From contig CM039466.1 of the NCBI GenBank assembly GCA_022414725.1, positions 12,604,099-12,668,098 of the forward strand: a DNA stretch of 64,000 nt, read 5' to 3'. Source of the stretch: Microglena sp. YARC. Taxonomy: Eukaryota > Chlorophyta > Chlorophyceae > Chlamydomonadales > Chlamydomonadaceae. The notes beneath the pieces are model-generated. The model saw only the letters and a program-made list of their open reading frames with translations. It had not been told where the DNA came from and did no database searches. Positions 19,863 to 30,376 of the stretch are shown here, one piece after another (positions within the stretch are counted from its first letter, which is position 1; each line of letters starts with the position of its first letter). The position numbers were made by a program, and so were the translations under genes.

Positions 19863-22800
19863 ATGAGTCCAAAGCATGGCAGCATTATCCTGCACCCGAC
19901 TCGCGCCCCCCAAGAAGAACTCGCTCGCCAAATGAGATATACTCTCCGTACTGGCAAGCCGCTCGACACGAGCGTGATCCAAGATTCGTTAGTGACTATC
20001 TACCGAGTATCGCCTCAGGTGCGTCTGGATAGATCGTCCAGGAGACTGACTGCATGAGCATGGGCGGGGGCATGGCCTCATAAGCATGGGCATGACTGGT
20101 TGAGCATAGGCAAGGGCATGGGCATGGGCATGTCTGCATTAGCAGGGGCAGGGTCATGACTGCATGGGCAGGGGTAGGTCTGCATGACTGCATGGCAGGG
20201 GCCTGACTGCATGTGCATGGGCATGGGTATGGGTATGAGCTTGACTGCATGAGCAAGGGCAGGGGCATGGGCATGACTGCATGGGCATGGGCATGTCTGC
20301 ATGAGCATGGGCAAGGGCATGAGCATGGGCATGTCTGCATTAGCAGGGGCAGGGGCATGACTGCATGGGCATGGGCATTTCTGCATGGGCATGGGCATGT
20401 CTGCATTAGCATGGGCAGGGGCATGAGTGCATGGGCATGGGCTTGGGCATGTCTGCATGACTGCATGAGCATGAGCAAGGGCGGGGGCATGACTGCATGT
20501 GCATGGGCATGGCTGGATGAGAAAGGGTGAGGGGCATGCATGCATGAGATGCAGAAAATGCTTGTTTTTGTTTGTCTACAGAGTACCTTCTCTGATTCAC
20601 ATATAAATACTGCCTAGGTGGACCACTATTCCCTCATTCGCCACAGCGACGGAAATGGAGGGAAGGAGCTTTGGTGCCCTAATTGCCATGACCCAACATC
20701 GGGGTTCCGCAGTGTGCTAGAGGGTAAGGGGTTCAACAACGGTTTGCGGCCTGGCTTCAACACTGATGGTACCACTTTCAAGGCGCTGTACTCCAGTTTC
20801 TGCTGCAATAACAAGGCATGCCCTGGAAACCCCAACGACAGGCGCAAAGGATCAGGTTGGATATTGGTTTTTTTTTAGGGGTTGATGATGATGATGATGG
20901 GTAGGTGGTGTTTGTGGGTGGGCATGTGTGTGTGGGTGGGGTGGGGGTTGTATGAGTGTGGGTGGGTGGGTAGGTGGGGTGGAGGTGGTATGAGTGTGGG
21001 TGGGTGGGTGGGTGGGTGGAGTGGGGAGATTTGGGAAGGGTGCCTGGACTGTGGGGTAACATGTGGACATATGGTAGCACTTGAGGGGACACAGGCCATT
21101 ATGGGTGGGTGGGTGGGTGGAGGGGGGAGACTTGGGAGGGGTGCCTGGACTGTGGGGTAACATGTGGACATATGGTAGCACTTGAGGGGACACATGCCAT
21201 TATTGTATGTGATTTACGTACATGTACCAACCACCATACTATGTCTTGTTGTAGGGGTCAATGCGTTGGAGCGTCGCTTCATTGAGCTGAACTTTGAGGC
21301 AGTGGTGCTTCATCTGTATCCCTTCTTCTTTGTGGATGGCTGCACCACCTTGTTCTCTCACTCCGCATTGGACGAGACAAACTTCTTGTTCCCTCGTGGT
21401 GTAGGGCTGAATGATCTGGAAGCAAAGTTCCATGCCCTTCAGGCAAGTTCTTTTTTTCCTTGTTCGTGCATGGGTTTGTGTGGAAAGTTGGGAGGGTGCA
21501 TGGACTGTGGTGAGCCATATGGGCATATGGTAGCACTTGAGGGGACACATGCCATAATAGTGGATGATTTATATTTTCTGCTACCAGCTGCATCATCATC
21601 ATGTATTTAAGAAAACATGTTTTTGGTATCCGTTGTATTGAAGTAGGTGTCATTGTTTGTGTGTGGGTTCAAGTGAATGCTGTTGGGCATGGGGTTGTCT
21701 ATATCAAGTGGTTTCTTTATGTCAGGTGGTTGTGCATATCATATGATTATTTAGATCACATGTCATTCCCTTGTACTTACAACTATGCCCAATACTATTG
21801 ACTTAGGTTGAGGGCCTGCAGCGCACGGAGCTAGCATACCTGGAGTTCAATGTCTTCCTCAAGGATCGACAACATATATCTGGCCCCATGGATCGCTTTG
21901 TGGTGAAGAAAAACCCGAATGTGGCCCAAGTCGCAGATTTTGAGGAAGCCAAGCTCAGGCGTCCCAACTCTAAGCAATTTGGGGACATGTACGTGTACCA
22001 AGACAGGGAGCGTCTGGCTTTGCAGGTATGTTACAAATGAATTGCACTTAGAAGGCTGGTTGCACCAATGGCTTTGCTTGTGGCGCTCATACACATCATG
22101 TGGCCTGTGCTAGACATAGAGCTACATACGTTTCCTACCCATCCCAATTAACTACAACTTGCTTGTTTCTAACAGGATGACATTCAAGCAACTTACACAG
22201 CGGAGATCATCTCGATTGATCACGTGGCCTATGTCTGCAAGTTTGTCCGTGGACGTGAGTATATAGTGTCACAAAAGTAGTATGCATTCCATCCCTCTTG
22301 TTGGTTTCTTGTTTGGTTTCTTTTCCTTCTGATGATAGCTTGATGTCCATCCAAGTCCCATATCCCGCTCCCGTCCAACTAGTTTTGTGTCTTATGTGCC
22401 TTAGGGAAGTTCAACTGGCTCCTTACTGTGTGCAATGAGAAGGGGCTGTGCATTGGACACTTTGGCACTGAGACATGCTCCCTTCGGGAGGTGAAGACTC
22501 TTCTGCGCAAGGTGCATGACAGGCATATGCTCCTCGGTGTACCGGTGAGTCTGTGACTTCTTGCTCTAGGATGCCTTAATTATCCTTTTTTGCATATATC
22601 TATGTATGTGTATGTCCATGACTGGTTATAAACCACTTAGCATTTTGTTGCAAATATGCTTGTTGGGTTAGTTACTTTCCATGCCCATCTGCCCAATTTT
22701 CACTATATCAAACTGACGTTGTCAACGTTAGTGTTCTGTTTTTGCATCAGGGACCACTTCTAGCATATCTCGACAACTCAGCATGTGCGGGAGCCGCGTT

Positions 22801-25800
22801 CAAGGAGGCATTTCCTACCTTGGGCCAGCGCACTCCCCTCAATCAAAGCGATGACGGCCTTAGGGAAGACTACCTGCATGTGGTTGCTCGCCTTGGGAAG
22901 GCGATAAGGCAAGGGCATCCTTTGTACTGTGAGTGAACTATTTACCAGCTTCACTTACAGCTCTCGCCCCAGTTTTTCCCCCCTCACTATTCGTGTCAAC
23001 TGAATTGTATTGTTTTGTGATATCAACTTAATTTGGGACTCCTCATAGTGCACTCAGTCCGATGACTGATTATATTATGACCACCGGGTATTCCCTCAAA
23101 CCCCTTGATTGCTGTGGTTATGCAACCAGAAGCGCTCGAGGAGCACAAACACCATCCACGCTCATGCCCAACATTGAACCTGGCTGTCAATTCTCTTTTG
23201 TGACGTAGGGCCGGCTATCAATGCCTTGTCCCTCTCCATGTTCCACTGGGACCATGGTGATCGCATCCGAGTTTTGCCCCAGTTGAAGAAGCGGGAGGAG
23301 TTTCGCAAGATGACGGATGAGGAAGTACTGGGGGCAAAGTTGAGACCTTCTCTGTGGTCAGACTTGGGTGTCAAGAGGGTAAGATGTGTTTTGGGGGGCT
23401 GTTCGCTGGTGGTACCTTGTGAACAGTGTTATCTTGGGCCTGGCAAATGTAGGGTTCGGGGTCCTGTCAAATTCTTATACTTCAAAACTGTTCTACACTG
23501 CTGTACACACTACTGTTCAGACATTTCAAGAACTTTGACGTATGCAATAAGTCTGTTGGTTCCTCATTCCCCTATCCCTGGACCCTTCTGAGTAGTGCAA
23601 GTGCCCGACAAGTGAGTATATAAAGTATGTGAGCTCTTTCCTTGCAGGTGTACAAGAGGCCCGAAGAGATTGCGTATGCGCTCGTGAAGTGGTTTCACAT
23701 GTTCAAGGGCGCCAAAGATGCAGCAAGCGGGGAATTTCTGTTCCAATCAACGATGAAGAAAGTGTTTGAGCAGCAGGTAGCTCTAGCGCAGAAGGGAAGA
23801 TTCAGCGGTAAGCCTATTTTTTGTTGTCCTTTGAGTGCAGTATCATATCACGGTACCTAAATAGTTGTCACATTTCAACCAACTGTGATTTTGTTTTTGC
23901 AGATCCTGATGGCATGCAAATGTACATCACCAGGAAGACTGCCACCGAGGAGGACAACTTCAGCAAGCGCGGCAGCAGCAAGAATGAGAATGTGAACAGA
24001 AGCTTGAACCGCAACGCAGTCACCAAGAACGGAACCGGTCTTCTGGGTGTTGACACGGCGACTCTCCGGACATCTGACAGTATCTATAACTACAACAAGT
24101 CCAGGTCCCAGAAGGTAACATTCAATTTGAATTTCTTGTTGATCCTTCTCACCACTGCTTACTACATTTGGTACCCAGGGGATATTGGCAGTCAACAATA
24201 CCAAATCAAGATAAGTCTACTTGATGTATCTTCCTCGATCTTCCCACAGCAATCTTGATCAATGATGATTGATTAATCTTCCTATCAATTATATCCCAGA
24301 TTCCTTCTAAATCCCCAAATATATCACAGGATCCTCCTATATCGTCCAGATCGGCAATCTTATTCCAATGACACAAAGTCTCAGCCATTGAGTCCAGTTT
24401 GGTACTCTCTTGAGTTCATATAGTATCACTAAATAGGGTTCAAATGATGCTTGCAGGTAGAAGGCCACCCCGCTGATGCTAAGTTCAACCCTGTCATCCA
24501 GTACGCCATAAAGGGCGCGAGGGAGAAACTACAGCTGACAGTAGCCAAGCTTGCACACCTCCTGCAGCCCCGCCCAAGGACAGGCCCTCTAAGAGAGAAG
24601 TTTGGGTATGTAGAGCTCTCGGCATTGACATCTCCCCCACCTGAACCTGTTCTCGAACCAGCTGCAGATAGCATGCGGGCGTATGAAGAACGCTTCTACG
24701 CAGAGGAGGAGGCTTTTTCACCTCACCTCTTAAAAACTCCAACAGGGTGCTCTGACCAAGCCCCAACGAGAGCTTTCGGTTTGCTGGACAAACCCCTGGG
24801 GGTATTGGATCCAACAGATGTCACGGAGCAAGAGTCAGCAAGTGAGGGAGTGGGTGAGCACTCCGCGTATCAAGTGCCCTTGCCATTTGTTGGTGGCACC
24901 TCACCCTTGCGTGCATCTACAACAGAGGAGCTCTCTGGCCAGGCCTTGGGGATTTCATTGCTGTCACCTCGAATGTCGACTGCAGCCATCAAGAGAGAGG
25001 ACGGCTCACAATCTGCTGCCCTTGTCACCACCTCCCCTTTGATGAATCAGGCTGATCTGCGACATGACAACCCCATGACTTCGTGGTTAGTCTGGGATAA
25101 GGTAGCTTCATCCCTGTCAGCCCACTTATCAGCCCACCAGACTCCCTGGCATCCAGAGGGTCTTCAGGATGGTCAATGGTTGTCCAATGGTATCATCTCA
25201 GATTTCATCTATGTAATGTGCGAGGTCAGCGGTGTAGCCGCTCACATCACGACCGTGAGTCGGGGCCTGATGGCGGGCAAGAGGCCCGCAGTTAGGCTTG
25301 GCATGGTGAACACCCAGCTGCCACCCGAGCTCGGATATCACTGGTTGTTTTGTCGCTACAGTGAGGTCCAACGGCAAACTTGTTGTTGTAGAAATTGACC
25401 CACTCAACCCGTCTCCGCCCCACAACTCTTCTGTTCACCCTCTACAAAGGCCCAATTTTCATCTCTGGATATCCACGAGTGGTTGGTCGGATGGAATGCA
25501 GGGATGGAGGCCATCCTTGAGCACCCGGGCCTTTCCCTTGGAGACCCTCCTGTCCTACAACATGGATCCGACACAACAGAATGTGGAGTCTGGGTGCTAA
25601 TGATGGTCAACCTCATTCTGGCCGTGTTATCTGGCAAGGTGGAGGTGCCGGAGGCTATGCAGAGTGTTCGTCGATTGGGCGGCGATGTGCGTCAATTCAG
25701 GAGGCACTTGCAAACTCTCCCGTAAGTCGACTCGCATTGGTTTCTAAGTTCCATCATACAATATTGGTATGATCTGTCCTTGCTCTTTTTGATGATGATG

Positions 25801-26198
25801 ATGATGATGGTGATGACGATGATGACGAGAGGGAGGAGGAGGAGGAAGGTACCTGCATTTTACTAATGGCTTTTCTATCATCATTATGTTCTGCATGTTA
25901 TGGAATTATGATTGTTATTACTGAACATAAATGCCAATCTATGTATATATTGCATATCCCTGTCCATCCAATATATAACCCCTGATTTGACCTAATTCCT
26001 ATCAACAGGGTACAGAGCTCGGCTGCTACAATGCCAGAAAGTCCACAACGAGGCAGCCTCAAGAAGTCAGCTGGCCCCAGCAAGTCTGCTATTTTGAAGA
26101 GCCCTCATGCTTCTACGAAGCGGAGCGGTGAACATCGTTCTCCACCTGCCTTCTTGAAGCGAATCAGGTTTAAGCGGCCGACAGCCTACCATGACTGA
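19863..26198 (+). CDS. DDE transposase fused to Ulp1-like protease (KDZ-like), 12 exons, frame-disrupted
   Basis: Exons: 19863-20018, 20618-20855, 21255-21442, 21807-22025, 22176-22254, 22405-22544, 22751-22928, 23209-23378, 23648-23807, 23903-24114, 24457-25721 and 26009-26198. All phases agree (3195 nt). Domains in order are a Cys-rich zinc-type region (LWCPNCHD...FCCNNKACPG, DUF6729-like), then an RNase H-like core. Likely catalytic residues of the core are Asp in IISIDHVAYVCKFVRG, Asp in LLAYLDNSACAGAAF and Glu in SSKNENVNRSLN. A C48 protease follows, with WLSNGIISDFI, His in GYHWLF, Asp in VVVEIDPLNP, and Gln and Cys in VLQHGSDTTECGVWVL. DDE plus Ulp1 fusions are known in KDZ transposons. 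Intron 3 starts with GC (CAG/GCAAGT). The Ulp1 part has two frame shifts, near 25351 and in 25400-25470, with a TGA at 25396. The copy is therefore mutated, has sequencing errors, or has a missed intron. The first exon is the least certain. Confidence 0.75.
20042..20545 (+). repeat. GCATGGGCATGACTGCAT minisatellite in transposase intron 1
   Basis: Irregular units of GGGCATGGGCATG, GACTGCATGAGCA and AGGGGCAGGGGCATG fill most of the intron. The overlapping open frames on both strands are shadows. Confidence 0.85.
20880..21200 (+). repeat. GGGTGGGTGG tract and 60-bp duplication in intron 2
   Basis: GTGCCTGGACTGTGGGGTAA and CATATGGTAGCACTTGAGGG occur at about 21040 and 21140. A third, diverged copy lies at about 21496-21552 in intron 3. 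Confidence 0.75.
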
Positions 26199-26799
26199 CT
26201 TCTACGACAGCACATTCTCGCCTAGTGATCAAGAGCTGTTTTGGCAGCTTCAAGGTCAGTTCCAAAAGGGAAACTCGTACGACTTCACAGCCTTCATGGG
26301 GACATTCAACGCCCAGGTAGGCAGCTTGTCCAAGGTACAACTGCAGGAGGTCAGAAGCATGTCCTTCAAGACCGTGCCGGCATTGGAGTCGTTTGTCAAG
26401 CAGAACATCAAGACAATGCAGCAGGCGCAAAGCGCCAAGTTGTTGCTGTTGCAAGGGGATGATGACTTCCAGCGCCCTGACGATCGTCTACCAGGTGTTC
26501 AGCAGAAGATTCCTACAGTTGTTGTTGAACCTCCAAGGACATCAGGTGCAACATCCAGGCCAGGGGCCACCACTCATGGAATTGCGATGCCATCCGTAAA
26601 AGGGGGTGCACGTCCAAACCCCCCAAAGAGGGTGAACAAGTGTGGGCCTTGCTCTTCTCATGGGGGAGTAGATGTCTCTGTCAAGGGCCACAATTGTACA
26701 TGGTGCAAGGGCTGCTGGGGCAAGGGTAACAATCCCCCACGCTCGGGACATGGCATTTTGAGAAAGAAGTCTGAGTGTTCCATTGAACACAAGCGATAG
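26191..26799 (+). CDS. Second ORF of the transposon, 202 residues, Cys-rich C-terminus
   Basis: The ATG at 26191 lies inside the last codons of the transposase gene, whose TGA is at 26196-26198, so the two reading frames overlap. The N-terminal half (MTDFYDSTFSPSDQELFWQL...) looks helical and rich in Gln, Lys and Ser. The C-terminus has NKCGPCSSHGG, then NCTWCKGCWGKG, a possible zinc knuckle, and ends in Arg/Lys-rich sequence. I do not recognise it. It could be an accessory DNA-binding protein translated from a spliced or second transcript, or an extra exon of the main gene joined by alternative splicing. Base composition matches the transposase exons, and the frame is uninterrupted. Confidence 0.5.
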   Translation: MTDFYDSTFSPSDQELFWQLQGQFQKGNSYDFTAFMGTFNAQVGSLSKVQLQEVRSMSFKTVPALESFVKQNIKTMQQAQSAKLLLLQGDDDFQRPDDRLPGVQQKIPTVVVEPPRTSGATSRPGATTHGIAMPSVKGGARPNPPKRVNKCGPCSSHGGVDVSVKGHNCTWCKGCWGKGNNPPRSGHGILRKKSECSIEHKR

Positions 26800-26898
26800 T
26801 TGATGCGCTTAGGACTTGCCGCTATTGCGTGATTGGGTGTACATGATGTATAATATCAAAAGTGCACCTACCACACAGTCTGCTACCCCTGAACATCC

Positions 26899-27830
26899 TG
26901 GGTAGTGGCCACTGGTTTTATTTCCTGCTACCAGCAGCAGCTTCTAGGCAGCTGCCTGAAGAAACCAGGTAGCGGCCACTGCTTTTATTTCCTGCTACCT
27001 GCAGCAGCTTCCAGGCAGCTCCCTGAACAACACTGGTAGCGGCCACAGCTTTTATTTCCTGCTACCAGCTGCAGCTTCTAGGCAGCTCCCTGGTCAACAC
27101 TGGTAGCAGCCACTGCTTTTATCTCCTGCTACCAGCTGCAGCTTATAGGCAGCTCCCTGGTCAAACCTGGTAGCGGCCACTGCTTTTATTTCCTGCTACC
27201 AGCTGCAGCTACTAGGCAGCTCCCTGGTTAAACCTGGTAGCGGCCACTGCTTTTATTTCCTGCTACCAGCTGCAGCTTCTAGGAAGCTCCCTAGTCAAAC
27301 CTTGTAGCGTCCACTGCTTTTATTTCCTGCTACCAGCTGCAGCTTCTAGGCAGCTGCCTGGTCAAACCTGGTAGCGGCCACGGCTTTTATTTCCTGCTAC
27401 CAGCTGCAGCTTCTAGGCAGCTCCCTGGTCAAACCTGGTAGCGGCCACAGGTTTTATTTCCTGCTACCAGCTACAGCTTCTATGCAGCTCCCTGAACAAC
27501 ATTGGTAGCGGCCACAGGTTTTATTTTCTGCTACCAGCTGCAGCTTCTAGGCAGCTCCCTTAACAACCCGGTAGTGGCCAGTGATTTTCTTTCTTGCTAC
27601 TAGCAGCAGCTTCCAGGCAGCTCCCAGAACAACCATGATAGTGGCAACTGCTTTTTTCTTCCTTCTACCATCAGCAGGTTCTACGCAGCGCCCTTAACAA
27701 CCCGGTAGTGGCCAGTGATTTCCTTTCTTGCTACTAGCAGCAGCTTCCAGGCAGCTCCCAGAACAACCATGATAGTTGCCACTGCTTTTCTTTCCTGCTA
27801 CTAGCAGCAACTTCTAGGCAGCTAAATAAC
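26899..27830 (+). repeat. 67-bp tandem array built from an M1 end
   Basis: There are about 13-14 units containing TTTATTTCCTGCTACCAGC, TGCAGCTTCTAGGCAGCTCC and GGTAGCGGCCACTG. The core is the terminal repeat of the dispersed M1 family, so one element end appears to have been amplified. Confidence 0.85.
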
Positions 27831-27845
27831 GACCCTAAATAACTC

Positions 27846-28785
27846 GTGGATGTAAACAACAATCTAGATTCTCTTGTTGGAGGAAAAGGTCGGGAGTCAA
27901 GCAGCCATCCCCATGTAACCAGTGTTGAGGATATGATACCGTTTGCAAACAACGACCTGGAGACCTGCATCGTAGTCTCGTGGAAAACTCATGGCAGTTA
28001 ACAACAATCTAGATTCTCTTGCTGGTGGAAAAGGTCGAGAGTCAAGCAACCATCCCCATGTAACCTGTGTTGAGGATATGATACCGTTTGCAAACAACGA
28101 CCTGGAGACCTGCATCGTAGTCTCGTGGAAAACTCATGGCAGTTAACAACAATCTAGATTCTCTTGCTGGTGGAAAAGGTCGAGAGTCAAGCAACCATCC
28201 CCATGTAACCTGTGTTGAGGATATGATACCGTTTGCAAACAACGACCTGGAGACCTGCATCGTAGTCTCGTGGAAAACTCATGGCAGTTAACAACAATCT
28301 AGATTCTCTTGCTGGTGGAAAAGGTCGGGAGTCAGGCAGCCATCCCCATGTAACCAGTGTTGAGGATATGATACCGTTTGCAAACAACGACCTGGAGACC
28401 TGCATCGTAGTCTCGTGGAAAACTCATGGCAGTAAACAACAATCTAGGTTCTCTTGCTGGTGGAAAAGGTCGGGAGTCAAGCAGCCATCCCCATGTAACC
28501 AGTGTTGAGGATATGATACCGTTTGCAAACAACGACCTGGAGACCTGCATCGTAGTCTCGTGGAAAACTCATGGCAGTAAACAACAATCTAGATTCTCTT
28601 GCTGGTGGAAAAGGTCGAGAGTCAAGCAGCCATCCCCATGTAACCAGTGTTGAGGATATGATACCGTTTGCAAACAACGACCTGAAGACCTGCATCGTAG
28701 TCTCGTGGAAAACTCATGGCAGTAAACAACAATCTAGATTCTCTTGCTGGTGGAAAAGGTCGAGAGTCAAGCAGCAATCCCCATG
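27846..28785 (+). repeat. 145-bp tandem array
   Basis: There are about 6.5 nearly identical units of 145 bp, with AACAACAATCTAGATTCTCT, GGATATGATACCGTTTGC and GACCTGCATCGTAGTCTCGT. They differ at scattered single bases. Because 145 is not a multiple of 3, the open frames on both strands are shadows. Confidence 0.9.
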
Positions 28786-29339
28786 GAAAACTTGATGCAC
28801 TAACCAGAAATGGGAAGGATTTGTTATGGAAATGTCAATATTATATTAAGTCAAGTCGAATATTATTCAAAACAGTGCAAATCTGTGCGAATCAGTTCAA
28901 TTCTGTGGAAAAGTTCAGAAAAGGCTAGTGACAGCTAGCAACAGCCCCCGACACGGTTGCCCCGGAGTGCCTATATTCTCAGGCAAAAAAAAATCCCCCC
29001 GGGGCCTTTGGCCCCGGTTTTCCAAGGTCAGCTGGCCCAGTATAGTTTTCCAAACCCCCCACGTTTTTTGGAAAACTATACCGGGCCAGCTGACCTTGGA
29101 AAACCGGGGCCAAAGGCCCCGGGGGAAATTTTTTTTGCCTGAGAATATAGGCACTCCGGGGCAACCGTGTCGGGGGCTGTTGCTAGCTGTCACTAGCCTT
29201 TTCTGAACTTTTCCACAGAATTGAACTGATTCGCACAGATTTGCACTGTTTTGAATAATATTCGACTTGACTTAATATAATATTGACATTTCCATAACAA
29301 ATCCTTCCCATTTCTGGTTAGTGCATCAAGTTTTCCATG
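28782..29339. repeat. 558-bp near-perfect palindrome
   Basis: The arms 28782-29053 and 29072-29339 are reverse complements apart from a few bases, around a loop of about 18 nt. CATGGAAAACTTGATGCACT opens the left arm and its complement closes the right one. The same peptides appear on both strands, as expected for a palindrome. It could form a hairpin of about 270 bp. Confidence 0.9.
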
Positions 29340-29391
29340 CGACATAACCATAACCATAACCCCGTTTGGGTTATGGTTATGGTTATGTCGC
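29339..29391. repeat. 53-bp perfect hairpin next to the palindrome
   Basis: GCGACATAACCATAACCATA is answered by TATGGTTATGGTTATGTCGC, with only a few bases between. It abuts the large palindrome. Confidence 0.9.
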
Positions 29392-29834
29392 ACACGTGTT
29401 GTTCGTTGTTTTTGTTGCGATAAATTTTGCCGCATTTCCTTCAGCCGCACTTGTTTTCGCAACAGTCCTCCCTTTCGCGCCATCTGCAATATTCACTGCG
29501 CTGTATGGAGGGGTCCGATCAGGAGGGGCCGCCACCTGCAGGTCCACGCCAGCATGAGGTGCAGCAGTAGCAGCGTGATACGCAGTATGCCGAGACGCAG
29601 TTTCTGCCTTCCTCACAGTATCGCCAGAGCCTGCTTGATTTGAGCGCTCCTGCTGCTGATCGGCGATTCAAACTTTTCAAACTTTTCCTACTGACAAGAA
29701 GCTCAGGAATGCCGTCTGAACGAAATTCGCGTGTTTGGGCGGGTTTGGGTTAACCTCGGGTAACCTCGTCTAACCCCCTCTGACGTGGCAGGTTAACCTC
29801 AAACGAAACCCAAACCCAAACCTGTCTCGTCTGT
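29392..29834. other. Transposon 3' non-coding region
   Basis: No gene is recognised. An open frame at 29366-29557 and its antisense partner have no family features. GTTTGGGTTAACCTCGGGTA and CAAACCCAAACCTGTCTCG words belong to the inner part of the terminal repeat. Confidence 0.4.
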
Positions 29835-30005
29835 ATGACCTATAAGAGAGAAGAAAAACGCTAAAACGAAAGTCCGAGGAATTCTGTCTCGAGGAGTTGT
29901 GAATTTGACCGGTTTTGGCGCCGGCTACCCGGCGTAAACAGCTACACAGCTACATTCGGACAACTGACAGCATAAATGAAAACCGCTATAATTCGGCCTG
30001 GAGGG
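29835..30005 (-). repeat. Right terminal inverted repeat of the KDZ-like transposon
   Basis: It is the reverse complement of 18595-18775 with small indels, ending near TTCGGCCTGGAGGG. Confidence 0.7.
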
Positions 30006-30015
30006 TTAATTCGGT

Positions 30016-30017
<2 letters not shown>

Positions 30018-30061
<44 letters not shown>
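30018..30061 (+). repeat. Run of 44 G
   Basis: This is the longest of many G or C homopolymer runs in the window and lies just outside the right terminal repeat. Such runs can be artefacts of sequencing or assembly. Confidence 0.7.
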
Positions 30062-30062
<1 letters not shown>

Positions 30063-30212
30063 TCAGAGGGGGGGGATTACGCAATTTGCCCCCGTGAATT
30101 CCAGGTAGGCGTGCGCGTGTGCGTGGGGCGTGTGCCTGTGGAGAATATGCCGGTCAGGGCGTCACCGCGAAGAATATGCCGGTCAATAGCGATATCCATG
30201 TATGTCTACATA

Positions 30213-30374
30213 TCTTATTATATAAAGTAGCATGGCCGTGATATGTTTTAGCCCTTTGGGCCCAGGCAGTTGGGCTTTTGGTTTCAGTGGTTTCGGATCT
30301 CGATTTTCCGTGACCTGTCGCTGACGTGGCCACAGGGGTGGTCCGCCCGTCGGTACGACGGGCTCAGATGCTAG
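30213..30374 (+). mobile_element. Mini-Helitron-like element, 162 bp
   Basis: It starts TCTTATTATATAAAGTAGC after an A. It ends with an 8-bp stem hairpin (GCCCGTCG/CGACGGGC, loop GTA, 30345-30363), seven bases, then CTAG before a T. All Helitron terminal hallmarks are present in 162 bp. Confidence 0.65.
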
Positions 30375-30376
30375 TA

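Larger units (their letters stand above)
18595..30005. mobile_element. KDZ-like DNA transposon, about 11.4 kb
   Basis: The element is bounded by inverted repeats at about 18595-18775 and 29835-30005. Shared words are CGGTTTTCATTTATG, TCCGAATGTAGCTGTGTAGC, CCGGGTAGCCGGCG, AAAACCGGTCAAATTCA and CTCCTCGGACT, with a few indels. Further in, CAGACGAGACAGGTTTGGGT (19194) is matched inverted near 29815, after 400 extra bases on the left. The interior holds the transposase/protease gene, a second ORF, two tandem arrays and a large palindrome. Exact ends and target duplications were not resolved. Confidence 0.65.

Noticed and set aside
25791..25850. GATGATGAT stretch as an acidic exon of the transposase gene
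   Set aside because: There is no usable acceptor before it, and the phases of the exons on either side join without it.
27846..28785. Series of 70-75 residue open frames on both strands
   Set aside because: They are translations of a 145-bp tandem unit in shifting frames, with no conserved single frame.
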